Source: RGZA01 sp041917755 (GTDB lineage Bacteria; Pseudomonadota; Alphaproteobacteria; UBA9219; RGZA01). From it: a stretch of DNA of 64,000 bases. The stretch covers positions 124,001 to 188,000 of the forward strand of contig JAYRWY010000004.1 of NCBI GenBank assembly GCA_041917755.1, written 5' to 3'. The notes under the pieces were generated by a model. That model was not told the origin of the DNA, did not search any database, and was given only the letters and a program-made list of their open reading frames with translations. The translations under genes and the position numbers were made by a program. This document shows positions 43,665 to 51,255 of the stretch, piece after piece. Numbering within the stretch: the first letter of the stretch is position 1; every line of letters starts with the position of its first letter.

Positions 43665-45002
43665 ATGCTTTCAGATAAAAATAAAAAACAGGCAGCCCCA
43701 AAAGTCGGCATCGTCAGCCTCGGTTGTCCCAAGGCTTTGGTTGATAGCGAACGCATTTTGACGCAGCTGCGCAGCGAAGGTTATGAAATATCAGGCTCTT
43801 ATGATGGCGCGGATGTGGTGCTGGTTAATACCTGCGGTTTTATTGATAGCGCGCGTGATGAATCCTTAAGTGCAATTGGCGAAGCATTAAACGAAAACGG
43901 TAAGGTCATTGTGACCGGATGCCTTGGTGCGGATAAAGACCTTATCCTTAATAAATTTCCAAATGTGCTGCACGTCAGTGGCCCGCAACAATACGAAGCC
44001 GTGGTTGGCGCGGTGCATGATGTGGTTCCGCCAAGCCATGATCCATATGTAGACTTATTGCCGCCGCAGGGCATCAAGCTTACGCCGCGCCACTATGCCT
44101 ATTTAAAAATTTCCGAAGGCTGTAACAACCGCTGCAGTTTCTGCATCATCCCGTCGCTGCGCGGTGATTTGGTCAGCCGTAATATCGCTGAGGTACTGCA
44201 CGAGGCAGAACGTCTGGCTAAAGCCGGCGTAAAAGAATTATTGGTGATTTCGCAAGACACCAGTGCCTATGGCGTGGATGTAAAATACGCCGAAGGCAAA
44301 TGGCACGATAAAGTCTGGCGCACACAATTTATCGATTTGGCAAAAGCGCTGGGCGAGCTGGGTATCTGGGTTCGCATGCATTACGTCTACCCATATCCGC
44401 ATGTAAAAGAAGTCATGCCACTCATGGCGGAAGGTAAAATTCTCCCGTATCTGGATATTCCATTCCAGCATGCAAGCCCGACTGTACTGAAGGCGATGCG
44501 CCGCCCCGCTAATCAGGAAAAAACACTCGACCAGATTAAAGAATGGCGCAGCGTGTGCCCCGATTTGGTATTGCGTTCAACCTTCATCGTGGGTTTCCCT
44601 GGTGAAACGGATGAAGATTTTGAATTTTTATTGAACTGGCTTGAAGAAGCGCAAATTGACCGTGCGGGTTGCTTCAAATATGAACCAGTGAAAGGCGCGG
44701 TTGCCAATGAGCTCGTTGGCGCTGTTCCAGAAGACGTTAAAGAAGAACGTTGGCATCGTTTCATGCAAACACAGCAAGCCATCAGCGCAAAACGTTTGAA
44801 ACGCTTTATCGGTAAAACATTAGATATTTTGATTGATGATATTGATGGCAAAAAAGCGATAGGCCGTTCATATGCCGATGCGCCGGAAATTGATGGCCGC
44901 GTCTATGTATCGAACATTGGCGATGCCAAAGTGGGGGATATGATTAAAGTGTCCATTACTAAATCCGATGAATACGATTTACACGGCAAGCGCGAAAAAT
45001 AG
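43665..45002 (+). CDS. rimO: Ribosomal protein uS12 methylthiotransferase RimO
   Basis: RimO is a radical-SAM enzyme that methylthiolates Asp of ribosomal protein uS12. The 445-residue product has the N-terminal cluster domain (VGIVSLGCPKALVDSERIL, VNTCGFIDSARDES, VTGCLGAD), the radical-SAM motif SEGCNNRCSFCIIPSLRG and a C-terminal TRAM domain. The CPKA and IIPSLRG words separate RimO from MiaB. Confidence 0.97.
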   Translation: MLSDKNKKQAAPKVGIVSLGCPKALVDSERILTQLRSEGYEISGSYDGADVVLVNTCGFIDSARDESLSAIGEALNENGKVIVTGCLGADKDLILNKFPNVLHVSGPQQYEAVVGAVHDVVPPSHDPYVDLLPPQGIKLTPRHYAYLKISEGCNNRCSFCIIPSLRGDLVSRNIAEVLHEAERLAKAGVKELLVISQDTSAYGVDVKYAEGKWHDKVWRTQFIDLAKALGELGIWVRMHYVYPYPHVKEVMPLMAEGKILPYLDIPFQHASPTVLKAMRRPANQEKTLDQIKEWRSVCPDLVLRSTFIVGFPGETDEDFEFLLNWLEEAQIDRAGCFKYEPVKGAVANELVGAVPEDVKEERWHRFMQTQQAISAKRLKRFIGKTLDILIDDIDGKKAIGRSYADAPEIDGRVYVSNIGDAKVGDMIKVSITKSDEYDLHGKREK

Positions 45003-45018
45003 TATAAAATACCTATCA

Positions 45019-45037
45019 ATCCATCCATCCATCCATC
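45019..45037. repeat. ATCC tandem repeat (about 4.75 copies)
   Basis: A short tetranucleotide microsatellite directly after rimO. It is intergenic and could vary in copy number, but nothing shows it affects mscL, whose promoter lies further right. Confidence 0.8.
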
Positions 45038-45060
45038 TTATCCACAGCCATGCATTAATT

Positions 45061-45089
45061 TTGCTTGGAATTATCTGCGCGTGTGATAA
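45061..45089 (+). promoter_or_regulatory. Candidate sigma-70 promoter of mscL
   Basis: TTGCTT (45061-45066) and TGATAA (45084-45089) are 17 bases apart, 44 bp before the mscL start. Spacing is ideal; the -10 box deviates from consensus at the second and third positions. Confidence 0.5.
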
Positions 45090-45132
45090 GAAAAAACCTT
45101 CAAACTATTAAATACATTCAAGGAGACTAAGG

Positions 45133-45558
45133 ATGCAGGTATTTAAGGAATTCAAAGAATTTGCAATGCGTGGAAACGTGATTGAACTGGCTGTGGGTGT
45201 GATCATCGGCGCAGCCTTTACCTCGATTGTTGATTCAGTGGTCAAAGACCTCATCAATCCGGTGATTGGTTTGCTGATTGGCGGCATCGACTTCTCGAAT
45301 ATGTTCGTGACCATCAAGGCTGCTGTTGAAGGCGCAACCTACCCAACGCTAAAGGCAGCCCAAGATGCAGGCGCAGTGACCATTAACTATGGTCTGTTTG
45401 TAAACGCCACCATCAAGTTCCTGATTGTTGCATTTGTTGTGTTCATGTTGGTTAAGTCACTCAACAAATTGCTCAAACCAACGCCTGGCGCGCCGGTTAC
45501 CCCGCCTCGCCAAGAAACGCTTCTCGAAGAAATTCGCGATTTGTTGAAAAAAGGCTAA
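45133..45558 (+). CDS. mscL: Large-conductance mechanosensitive channel MscL
   Basis: MscL opens under membrane tension to release solutes on osmotic downshock. The 141-residue product begins MQVFKEFKEFAMRGNVIELA, with the first helix IELAVGVIIGAAFTSIVDSV (pore-lining Gly/Ala face) and the second helix KFLIVAFVVFMLVKSLN, then the cytoplasmic bundle EETLLEEIRDLL type helix. AGGAGA precedes the start. A strong terminator follows. Confidence 0.97.
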   Translation: MQVFKEFKEFAMRGNVIELAVGVIIGAAFTSIVDSVVKDLINPVIGLLIGGIDFSNMFVTIKAAVEGATYPTLKAAQDAGAVTINYGLFVNATIKFLIVAFVVFMLVKSLNKLLKPTPGAPVTPPRQETLLEEIRDLLKKG

Positions 45559-45585
45559 AATTTTAGCTATTGTTAAAGTTCTTTT

Positions 45586-45629
45586 AAAGCCCCGTATCGT
45601 AAGCTGCTTGCTCACGTTCGGGGCTTTTT
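45586..45629 (+). terminator. Rho-independent terminator after mscL
   Basis: AAAGCCCCG (45586-45594) pairs with CGGGGCTTT (45619-45627) and is followed by further T. The loop contains a smaller AAGC/GCTT pairing. It starts 28 bp after the mscL stop. Confidence 0.85.
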
Positions 45630-45646
45630 ATTTGGGGATACATTAA

Positions 45647-45907
45647 GTGGTCGATGGGATTTCGTCATCACTCGCTGGATTAAATGCAGCTTCGTCACGC
45701 CTTGCCACGGCATCCAGTCGTATCGCAAACGCCAGTACCCCGCCAAAACCAGACCCCGTCACTAACATTACACCTGCTAATAATGGCATTAATCTGGACG
45801 AAGAAATCGTCAACGCGAAACTCGCAGATATTTCTTATACCGCTAATGCCAAGGTCATTCAGGTACAGTTGAAAACCGAAAAAGAATTGCTCAATATCTT
45901 AGCGTAA
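45647..45907 (+). CDS. Small flagellar basal-body-rod-like protein
   Basis: The 86-residue protein begins with an amphipathic helix ISSSLAGLNAASSRLATASS followed by RIANAST, and ends with LDEEIVNAKLADISYTANAK and VIQVQLKTEKELLNILA. Both ends match the terminal helices of flagellar rod proteins such as FlgC (N-terminal segment ending in NxANxxT and C-terminal VDLDEEIVNL...ANAKVI pattern), but the whole central domain is missing, leaving a Pro-rich linker. The start is a GTG at 45647. No flagellar gene is nearby; it lies directly upstream of hprK with a 29-bp gap. Confidence 0.75.
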   Translation: MVDGISSSLAGLNAASSRLATASSRIANASTPPKPDPVTNITPANNGINLDEEIVNAKLADISYTANAKVIQVQLKTEKELLNILA

Positions 45908-45936
45908 TTTTCGCGCATTTCGTTCATACTTGTTCC

Positions 45937-46368
45937 ATGACTTCTCCAATCATTCGTCACGCGACCAGCGTTGTGTTCTGCGGCAAGGGACTTTTGCTCA
46001 TGGGCGCATCGGGTTCCGGAAAATCAGATCTGGCTTTGCGCATCATGGATGCGGGCGGCTCACTCATCTCGGATGACTATACTCAACTCACTGTGTCAGA
46101 TAATCAGCTGATCGGTTCGCCGCCTGATAACATCAAAGGCATGATGGAAGTGCGCGGCATCGGTCTATTAAAGGTGCCCTATATCCGCTCGGCCCGTTTG
46201 GATGTGGTGGTCATCTGTGAATCGAAAGAGGCTATCGAGCGCCTACCGCCCGTGATTCACACCGATATTGAAGGCATTAAGTTGCGCGAGCTGCGTCTAT
46301 GGCCCTTCGAAAGTTCAGCGGTTGCGAAACTGCGGGCATTCCTGCAAAATCGAAGTGCCCATGAGTGA
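45937..46368 (+). CDS. hprK: HPr kinase/phosphorylase, short alphaproteobacterial form
   Basis: HprK phosphorylates HPr on a serine. The 143-residue product contains only the catalytic domain, with P-loop MGASGSGKSDLALRI (about 22-36), and DDYTQL and EVRGIGLLKVPYI motifs; the N-terminal domain of the Firmicute enzyme is absent, as in other alphaproteobacteria. It leads the hprK-rapZ-EIIA-HPr-EI group, where it is thought to modulate the nitrogen-type PTS. Confidence 0.93.
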   Translation: MTSPIIRHATSVVFCGKGLLLMGASGSGKSDLALRIMDAGGSLISDDYTQLTVSDNQLIGSPPDNIKGMMEVRGIGLLKVPYIRSARLDVVVICESKEAIERLPPVIHTDIEGIKLRELRLWPFESSAVAKLRAFLQNRSAHE

Positions 46369-46375
46369 TATATAA

Positions 46376-47284
46376 ATGAGTGATGCAACCGTAACCGAAT
46401 TAAAACCACGAAACACCAAACGCCGCGTTGTGCTGATATCCGGCATGTCGGGTGCGGGATTGTCGTCGGTTTTAAAATCGCTGGAAGATTTGGGATATGA
46501 AGCGGTTGATAATCTTCGCCTCTCGATGGTGCCAACCCTTATTCGCGGCAGCACAAAAAACAATAAACCGCTAGCCATCAGTGTCGATAGCCGCAATGCC
46601 GAATTTAACACCGAAATGTTCCTGCGCTATGTGGGGGAGTTCAAGCTCGACCCGCATCTTGATACGCGCTTGTTGTTTTTAGATTGTGATGATGAAGCTT
46701 TGCTGCGTCGCTTTAATGAAACGCGTCGCCGCCATCCCTTGGCGCAAGACCGCCCGGTAAAGGAAGGCATCGCCATCGAACGCCAAATGCTGGCACCCAT
46801 TCAGGAATCTGCCGACCATATTATTGATACTTCCTTGCTATCCGCGCATGATTTACGCCGATTGCTTGTGGGCCATTACCGCACCGACAATAGCGGTCTG
46901 ACCATATCCGTATCCTCGTTTTCCTATAAATACGGGGTGCCCCGCGAAGCTGATTTGATTTTCGATGTTCGCTTCCTCAAAAATCCGCATTGGGATATCA
47001 ATCTGCGTCAGCTTACGGGCCGTGATGGCGATGTAGCGGATTATATAAAGTCGGATCCGGACTTTGATGCATTCTTCATGAGCATGCTTAATTTTTTATT
47101 CCCGCTTCTGCCACGCTATAAGGAAGAAGGAAAAAACTATTTGACGATTGCCTTTGGGTGCACGGGCGGGCGGCATCGCTCTGTCTTTGTAGCTGAACAA
47201 TTGGGAACCATGCTGGCAGCGCAAGGCTATATTGTCGCGCTCACCCACCGCGACATTGATAAAAAACGTGAACAAGACAAATAA
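46376..47284 (+). CDS. rapZ: RapZ/YvcJ-family nucleotide-binding protein with altered Walker A
   Basis: RapZ-family proteins bind nucleotides and, in enterobacteria, regulate GlmS through small RNAs. The 302-residue product matches over its full length: LEDLGYEAVDNLRLSMVP, DCDDEALLRRFNETRRRHPL, FSYKYGVPREADLIFDVRFL, FGCTGGRHRSVFVAEQL. The Walker A loop reads GMSGAGLSSVL, so the usual Lys is Leu (residue 29, codon TTG at 46460). It begins 7 bp after hprK and 11 bp before the EIIA gene, so it belongs to the PTS operon. Confidence 0.92.
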   Translation: MSDATVTELKPRNTKRRVVLISGMSGAGLSSVLKSLEDLGYEAVDNLRLSMVPTLIRGSTKNNKPLAISVDSRNAEFNTEMFLRYVGEFKLDPHLDTRLLFLDCDDEALLRRFNETRRRHPLAQDRPVKEGIAIERQMLAPIQESADHIIDTSLLSAHDLRRLLVGHYRTDNSGLTISVSSFSYKYGVPREADLIFDVRFLKNPHWDINLRQLTGRDGDVADYIKSDPDFDAFFMSMLNFLFPLLPRYKEEGKNYLTIAFGCTGGRHRSVFVAEQLGTMLAAQGYIVALTHRDIDKKREQDK

Positions 47285-47295
47285 CGGAGCACACA

Positions 47296-47703
47296 ATGAT
47301 TGGAATGGTTTTAGTCACGCACGGCGATTTGGGTAAAGAACTGCTTCTCGCAACTGAACATGTCTGCGGTGCACAAAAGCATGCTGCCTCCATTTCCATC
47401 GGCCCGGAAGATGATATGGAGCTGCGCCGTGCAGAAATTTTAAAAACCGTATTGGCCGCTGATTGCGGAAAGGGCGTGATTGTAATTACCGATATGTTTG
47501 GTGGTACACCAAGTAATCTCGCGCTTTCCATTATTGATAAAGCGCATATCGAAGTGCTGGCAGGCGCTAATTTGCCGATGATGATTAAACTTGCCAGTGT
47601 GCGTGGCACGCATCCTTTGGATGAAGCGGTTGCTGAGGCACAAGAAGCAGGCCGTAAATATATAACCGTTGCATCACAGTTGTTAAACGCCAAAGCATCA
47701 TAA
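47296..47703 (+). CDS. PTS EIIA component, mannose/fructose type
   Basis: The 135-residue product is a free-standing EIIA-Man domain, with the phosphorylated His in MVLVTHGDLGKELL (His9) and the family segment IVITDMFGGTPSNLAL. No EIIB or EIIC gene accompanies it, which is the rule in alphaproteobacteria, where this protein acts in regulation and not sugar transport. It lies between rapZ and the HPr gene. Confidence 0.94.
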   Translation: MIGMVLVTHGDLGKELLLATEHVCGAQKHAASISIGPEDDMELRRAEILKTVLAADCGKGVIVITDMFGGTPSNLALSIIDKAHIEVLAGANLPMMIKLASVRGTHPLDEAVAEAQEAGRKYITVASQLLNAKAS

Positions 47704-47716
47704 TCTCCAACGCAAC

Positions 47717-48001
47717 ATGTCCGAACACATCGAAATCTGCGAGCAGGTAACTATCGTTAATCAAAAAGGGTTGCACGCACGCGCAGCGTCAAAATTTGTA
47801 AAATGCGTTAGCACCTTTGAAGCCGTGATGGAGGTCAGCCGTGGCGACATGAAAGTCGCCGCAACATCTATCATGGGATTGATGATGCTTGCGGCATCCA
47901 AGGGAACAAGTCTACGTATTTGCGCCTACGGCAAAGATGCTGAAGCGGCATTAAGCGCGGTTATCAAGCTTATTACAGATCGGTTCGAAGAAGATGAGTG
48001 A
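47717..48001 (+). CDS. HPr-family phosphocarrier protein
   Basis: The 94-residue product has the active-site motif NQKGLHARAASKFVK with His20 accepting phosphate from EI, and TSIMGLMMLAAS with Ser51 as the HprK target. It overlaps the EI gene by 8 nt. Confidence 0.95.
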   Translation: MSEHIEICEQVTIVNQKGLHARAASKFVKCVSTFEAVMEVSRGDMKVAATSIMGLMMLAASKGTSLRICAYGKDAEAALSAVIKLITDRFEEDE

Positions 48002-49733
48002 TGAAATCGTATTAAAAGGGCTGCCGGTCTCTGCGGGTTTTGCGATTGGCCCTGCTTATATCTTGGATTCCGCCCGTCTTCAGGTACCAGAATACACCAT
48101 CAAGGCTGATGGCGTTGGCGATGAAACGGCGCGCTTTCAAGATGCGGTCGGCAAATCCTTGCGTCAAATCAAACGCATTAAATCAAAGGCGGAAAGCCTT
48201 CCATCTGATGCCGCTGAAGAAATGAATATCCTGCTGGATGCACATATGGCCATGTTGTCTGGCTCGCGTCTTATTCGCGGCGTTGAAAAACGTATTGCGT
48301 CTGACAAAATAAATGCCGATGCCGCATTGCAACGCGAAATTGATGCACTCGCCGAAAGCTTTGCATCCATGGATGACGGCTATCTTGCTTCACGTATGAA
48401 AGACATCCGTGAGGTAGGCCAACGCTTGCTGCGTAATTTACAAACCGAACATGCCGACATCACCCTCAATATTCCAGAAGGTAGTGTGCTGGTCGCAGAA
48501 GACATCACGCCTGCCGATACCGCACAAATAAACCCGGAAGATGTCGAAGGGTTTGTGGCCGAGCTTGGGGGTGTGGATGGCCATACCGCTATCATGGCGC
48601 GCGCACTTGATTTGCCGTCCGTGCTTGGCGCAGCAGGGCTTAAACATCATTGTAAAAACGGCACCATCATTGCAGTCGACGGATTGGAAGGCGAGATTGT
48701 TATCAATCCATCCGCCACAACCTTGGCGCGCTATCGCAAGCATCAGCAAAAATTCAAAAAAGAACGCGACCAGTTAAAAAGTTTAAAACGTCTGCCCGCA
48801 ATCACCAGTGATGGCGCAGAGGTCATGCTGGTTGCCAACATCGAATTGCCGCGTGAGTTATCCAAAGCATTGGATGCGGGCGCACAAGGCGTTGGATTGT
48901 TCCGTACCGAATTCATGTTCATGAACCGGAAAACATTGCCTGATGAAGATGAACAATATGAAATCCTTCGCGGCATGGTTGAAGGGCTAAATGGCAAGGT
49001 CATGACTGTTCGCACCCTGGATTTGGGCGGCGAAAAATTATCCTCCGCTCTTGGCGATGCAATAGGGGAGAGTACCAATCCCGCACTGGGTTTGCGAGCC
49101 ATTCGCCTTTGTTTGAAACAGCCCAAACTGTTTGAAACCCAATTGGCCGCGATATTACGTGCAGCCGTGCATGGCCCCGTGCGCATATTACTGCCAATGA
49201 TTTCCAGTGTGGATCAGGTCAAACAAGTGCGTGAGAAAGTGCAATTGGTGGCCAAGCGTTTACAACGTCGTGGTGAAACCTTGCCCGACCCATTGCCACC
49301 CATCGGCGTGATGATTGAAATTCCGGGCGCTGCTTTGGCTGCTGATGCCTTGGCGCAGGTCAGTGATTTCTTTTCAATCGGCAGTAACGACTTGACCCAA
49401 TACACACTCGCAATTGATCGCAGCGATGAACAAGTGGCGGATTTGTATACGCCCCATCATCCAGCTGTGTTACGTCTTATTCAATTCAGTACTGAAGCTG
49501 CACTTCGTGCCCGCATTCCCATCAGTCTGTGCGGTGAAATGGCAGGTAACCCGCAATTTGCATCCTTCCTTATCGGGCTTGGCATCCGTGAACTATCCAT
49601 GTCTCCGCCACGTCTGCCGGAAGTAAAGCGCACCATTCGTGGCCTCAGTTTGCTCGAATCAACCAGGCAGGCTGCTAAAATAATGGGCACAAGCGATGAA
49701 GCCCTTATTAAAGAACAACTATCTGGCAAATAG
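47994..49733 (+). CDS. ptsI: Phosphoenolpyruvate-protein phosphotransferase (EI)
   Basis: EI transfers phosphate from PEP to HPr. The 579-residue protein lacks the N-terminal GAF domain of EI-Ntr. It has the phospho-His region GGVDGHTAIMARAL (His197; TSH of enterobacteria is DGH here), the PEP-binding GVGLFRTEFMFMNRKTLPDE and GLRAIRLCLKQPKLF, and the C-terminal signature DFFSIGSNDLTQYTLAIDRS. With no sugar permease in sight, it should feed the EIIA and HPr above it in a regulatory relay. Confidence 0.96.
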   Translation: MSDEIVLKGLPVSAGFAIGPAYILDSARLQVPEYTIKADGVGDETARFQDAVGKSLRQIKRIKSKAESLPSDAAEEMNILLDAHMAMLSGSRLIRGVEKRIASDKINADAALQREIDALAESFASMDDGYLASRMKDIREVGQRLLRNLQTEHADITLNIPEGSVLVAEDITPADTAQINPEDVEGFVAELGGVDGHTAIMARALDLPSVLGAAGLKHHCKNGTIIAVDGLEGEIVINPSATTLARYRKHQQKFKKERDQLKSLKRLPAITSDGAEVMLVANIELPRELSKALDAGAQGVGLFRTEFMFMNRKTLPDEDEQYEILRGMVEGLNGKVMTVRTLDLGGEKLSSALGDAIGESTNPALGLRAIRLCLKQPKLFETQLAAILRAAVHGPVRILLPMISSVDQVKQVREKVQLVAKRLQRRGETLPDPLPPIGVMIEIPGAALAADALAQVSDFFSIGSNDLTQYTLAIDRSDEQVADLYTPHHPAVLRLIQFSTEAALRARIPISLCGEMAGNPQFASFLIGLGIRELSMSPPRLPEVKRTIRGLSLLESTRQAAKIMGTSDEALIKEQLSGK

Positions 49734-49834
49734 CCAAATCCGGCCTAAATAATCCCCATAAATAATGATTGTATCGCCGATTCTGTTGTGGCAAAGCTTA
49801 GCCACTTATTCATGCCTATATATAGAGAGCAACC

Positions 49835-51148
49835 ATGCCCGCACCTGCCGTAAACGCTGTAAAGAACGATTACAAAGTAAAAGACATCACCCTTGCTGAT
49901 TGGGGTCGCAAAGAAATCGCGATTGCTGAAAGTGAAATGCCAGGTTTGATGGCGCTGCGCACCGAATTTAAGTCCAAACAACCACTCAAAGGCGCACGCA
50001 TCGTTGGCTGCCTGCACATGACCATTCAAACGGCTGTGCTCATTGAAACCTTGATTGAACTTGGCGCATCCGTGCGCTGGTCTTCATGCAATATTTTCTC
50101 AACGCAAGACCAAGCCGCTGCAGCTATCGCCGCAAAAGGCATTCCTGTATTTGCATGGAAAGGCATGACCGAAGAAGAATTCTGGTACTGCATTGAACAA
50201 ACCCTGCGCGGCCCAGATGGCTGGACCCCAAACATGATTTTGGATGATGGCGGCGACGTTACACAAATCATGCACGAAAAATATCCCGAGATGCTCAAAG
50301 ACGTGAAGGGGCTTTCTGAAGAAACCACCACGGGTGTGCATCGCCTATATGAAATGGTGAAGGTTGGTAAGCTGAAAGTACCCGCCATCAACGTGAATGA
50401 CAGCGTAACCAAGTCCAAGTTTGATAACCTGTATGGTTGCCGTGAAAGCTTGGTGGACGGTATCAAGCGCGCAACCGACGTGATGGTTGCCGGTAAGGTT
50501 GCCGTGGTCTGCGGTTATGGCGACGTCGGTAAAGGTTCTGCCGCATCCTTGCGCAGCCAAGGCGCACGCGTCATGGTAACCGAAATCGATCCGATTAATG
50601 CGTTGCAAGCCGCAATGGAAGGTTACCAGGTAACCACCATGGAAGAAGCTGCACCGCTGGGCGATATTTTCGTAACTGCAACCGGTAACGTGGATGTGAT
50701 CACCCTTGATCACATGCGCGCGATGAAAGATCGCTCCATCGTGTGCAACATCGGCCACTTCGACAGCGAAATCCAAATCGACAGCCTTCGCAACTACAAG
50801 TGGGAAGAAGTAAAACCACAAGTGGATGAAGTGGTATTCCCAGATGGCAAACGCCTTATCGTGCTGGCCAAGGGCCGTCTCGTTAACTTGGGCTGCGCAA
50901 CTGGTCACCCAAGCTTTGTAATGAGCGCATCCTTCAGCAATCAGGTATTGGCGCAGATGGAATTGTGGAATAACCACAAGAACTACGAAAACAAGGTGTA
51001 TGTATTGCCCAAGCACCTTGATGAAAAGGTTGCCCGTCTGCATCTTGAAAAGCTCGGCGTGAAGCTGACCAAGCTTTCAGCCAAGCAAGCTGCCTATTTG
51101 GCGATTGATGAAGCTGGCCCTTATAAGCCTGATCATTACCGCTACTAA
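49835..51148 (+). CDS. ahcY: Adenosylhomocysteinase
   Basis: AhcY hydrolyses S-adenosylhomocysteine to adenosine and homocysteine. The 437-residue product has CNIFSTQDQAAAAIAAKGIP, the NAD-binding CGYGDVGKGSAASLRSQGAR, NVDVITLDHMRAMKDRSIVCN, NIGHFDSEI and the C-terminal KPDHYRY. No SAH riboswitch was recognised in the 100 bp before it, though a TATATATAG stretch there may be part of the promoter. Confidence 0.98.
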   Translation: MPAPAVNAVKNDYKVKDITLADWGRKEIAIAESEMPGLMALRTEFKSKQPLKGARIVGCLHMTIQTAVLIETLIELGASVRWSSCNIFSTQDQAAAAIAAKGIPVFAWKGMTEEEFWYCIEQTLRGPDGWTPNMILDDGGDVTQIMHEKYPEMLKDVKGLSEETTTGVHRLYEMVKVGKLKVPAINVNDSVTKSKFDNLYGCRESLVDGIKRATDVMVAGKVAVVCGYGDVGKGSAASLRSQGARVMVTEIDPINALQAAMEGYQVTTMEEAAPLGDIFVTATGNVDVITLDHMRAMKDRSIVCNIGHFDSEIQIDSLRNYKWEEVKPQVDEVVFPDGKRLIVLAKGRLVNLGCATGHPSFVMSASFSNQVLAQMELWNNHKNYENKVYVLPKHLDEKVARLHLEKLGVKLTKLSAKQAAYLAIDEAGPYKPDHYRY

Positions 51149-51255
51149 GCTGCTGCCGATTCGGGTGCTCACTAAACCAACTCTTAATCTTTATAAGATT
51201 TGGTAACATCATTCAGTGAACCATCACTGAGACAGATTCCGTGGGCTAAGATTCC

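Noticed and set aside
45019..45037. CRISPR or larger repeat array
   Set aside because: It is a simple ATCC microsatellite of under five copies; no spacer-repeat structure exists in the window.
49734..49834. SAH or SAM riboswitch before ahcY
   Set aside because: The 100 bp leader has no recognisable conserved core and little stable structure by eye.
50345..51043. Minus-strand 232-codon frame opposite ahcY
   Set aside because: It lies entirely opposite ahcY, which has full-length family conservation; the minus-strand frame has no motif or ribosome binding site.
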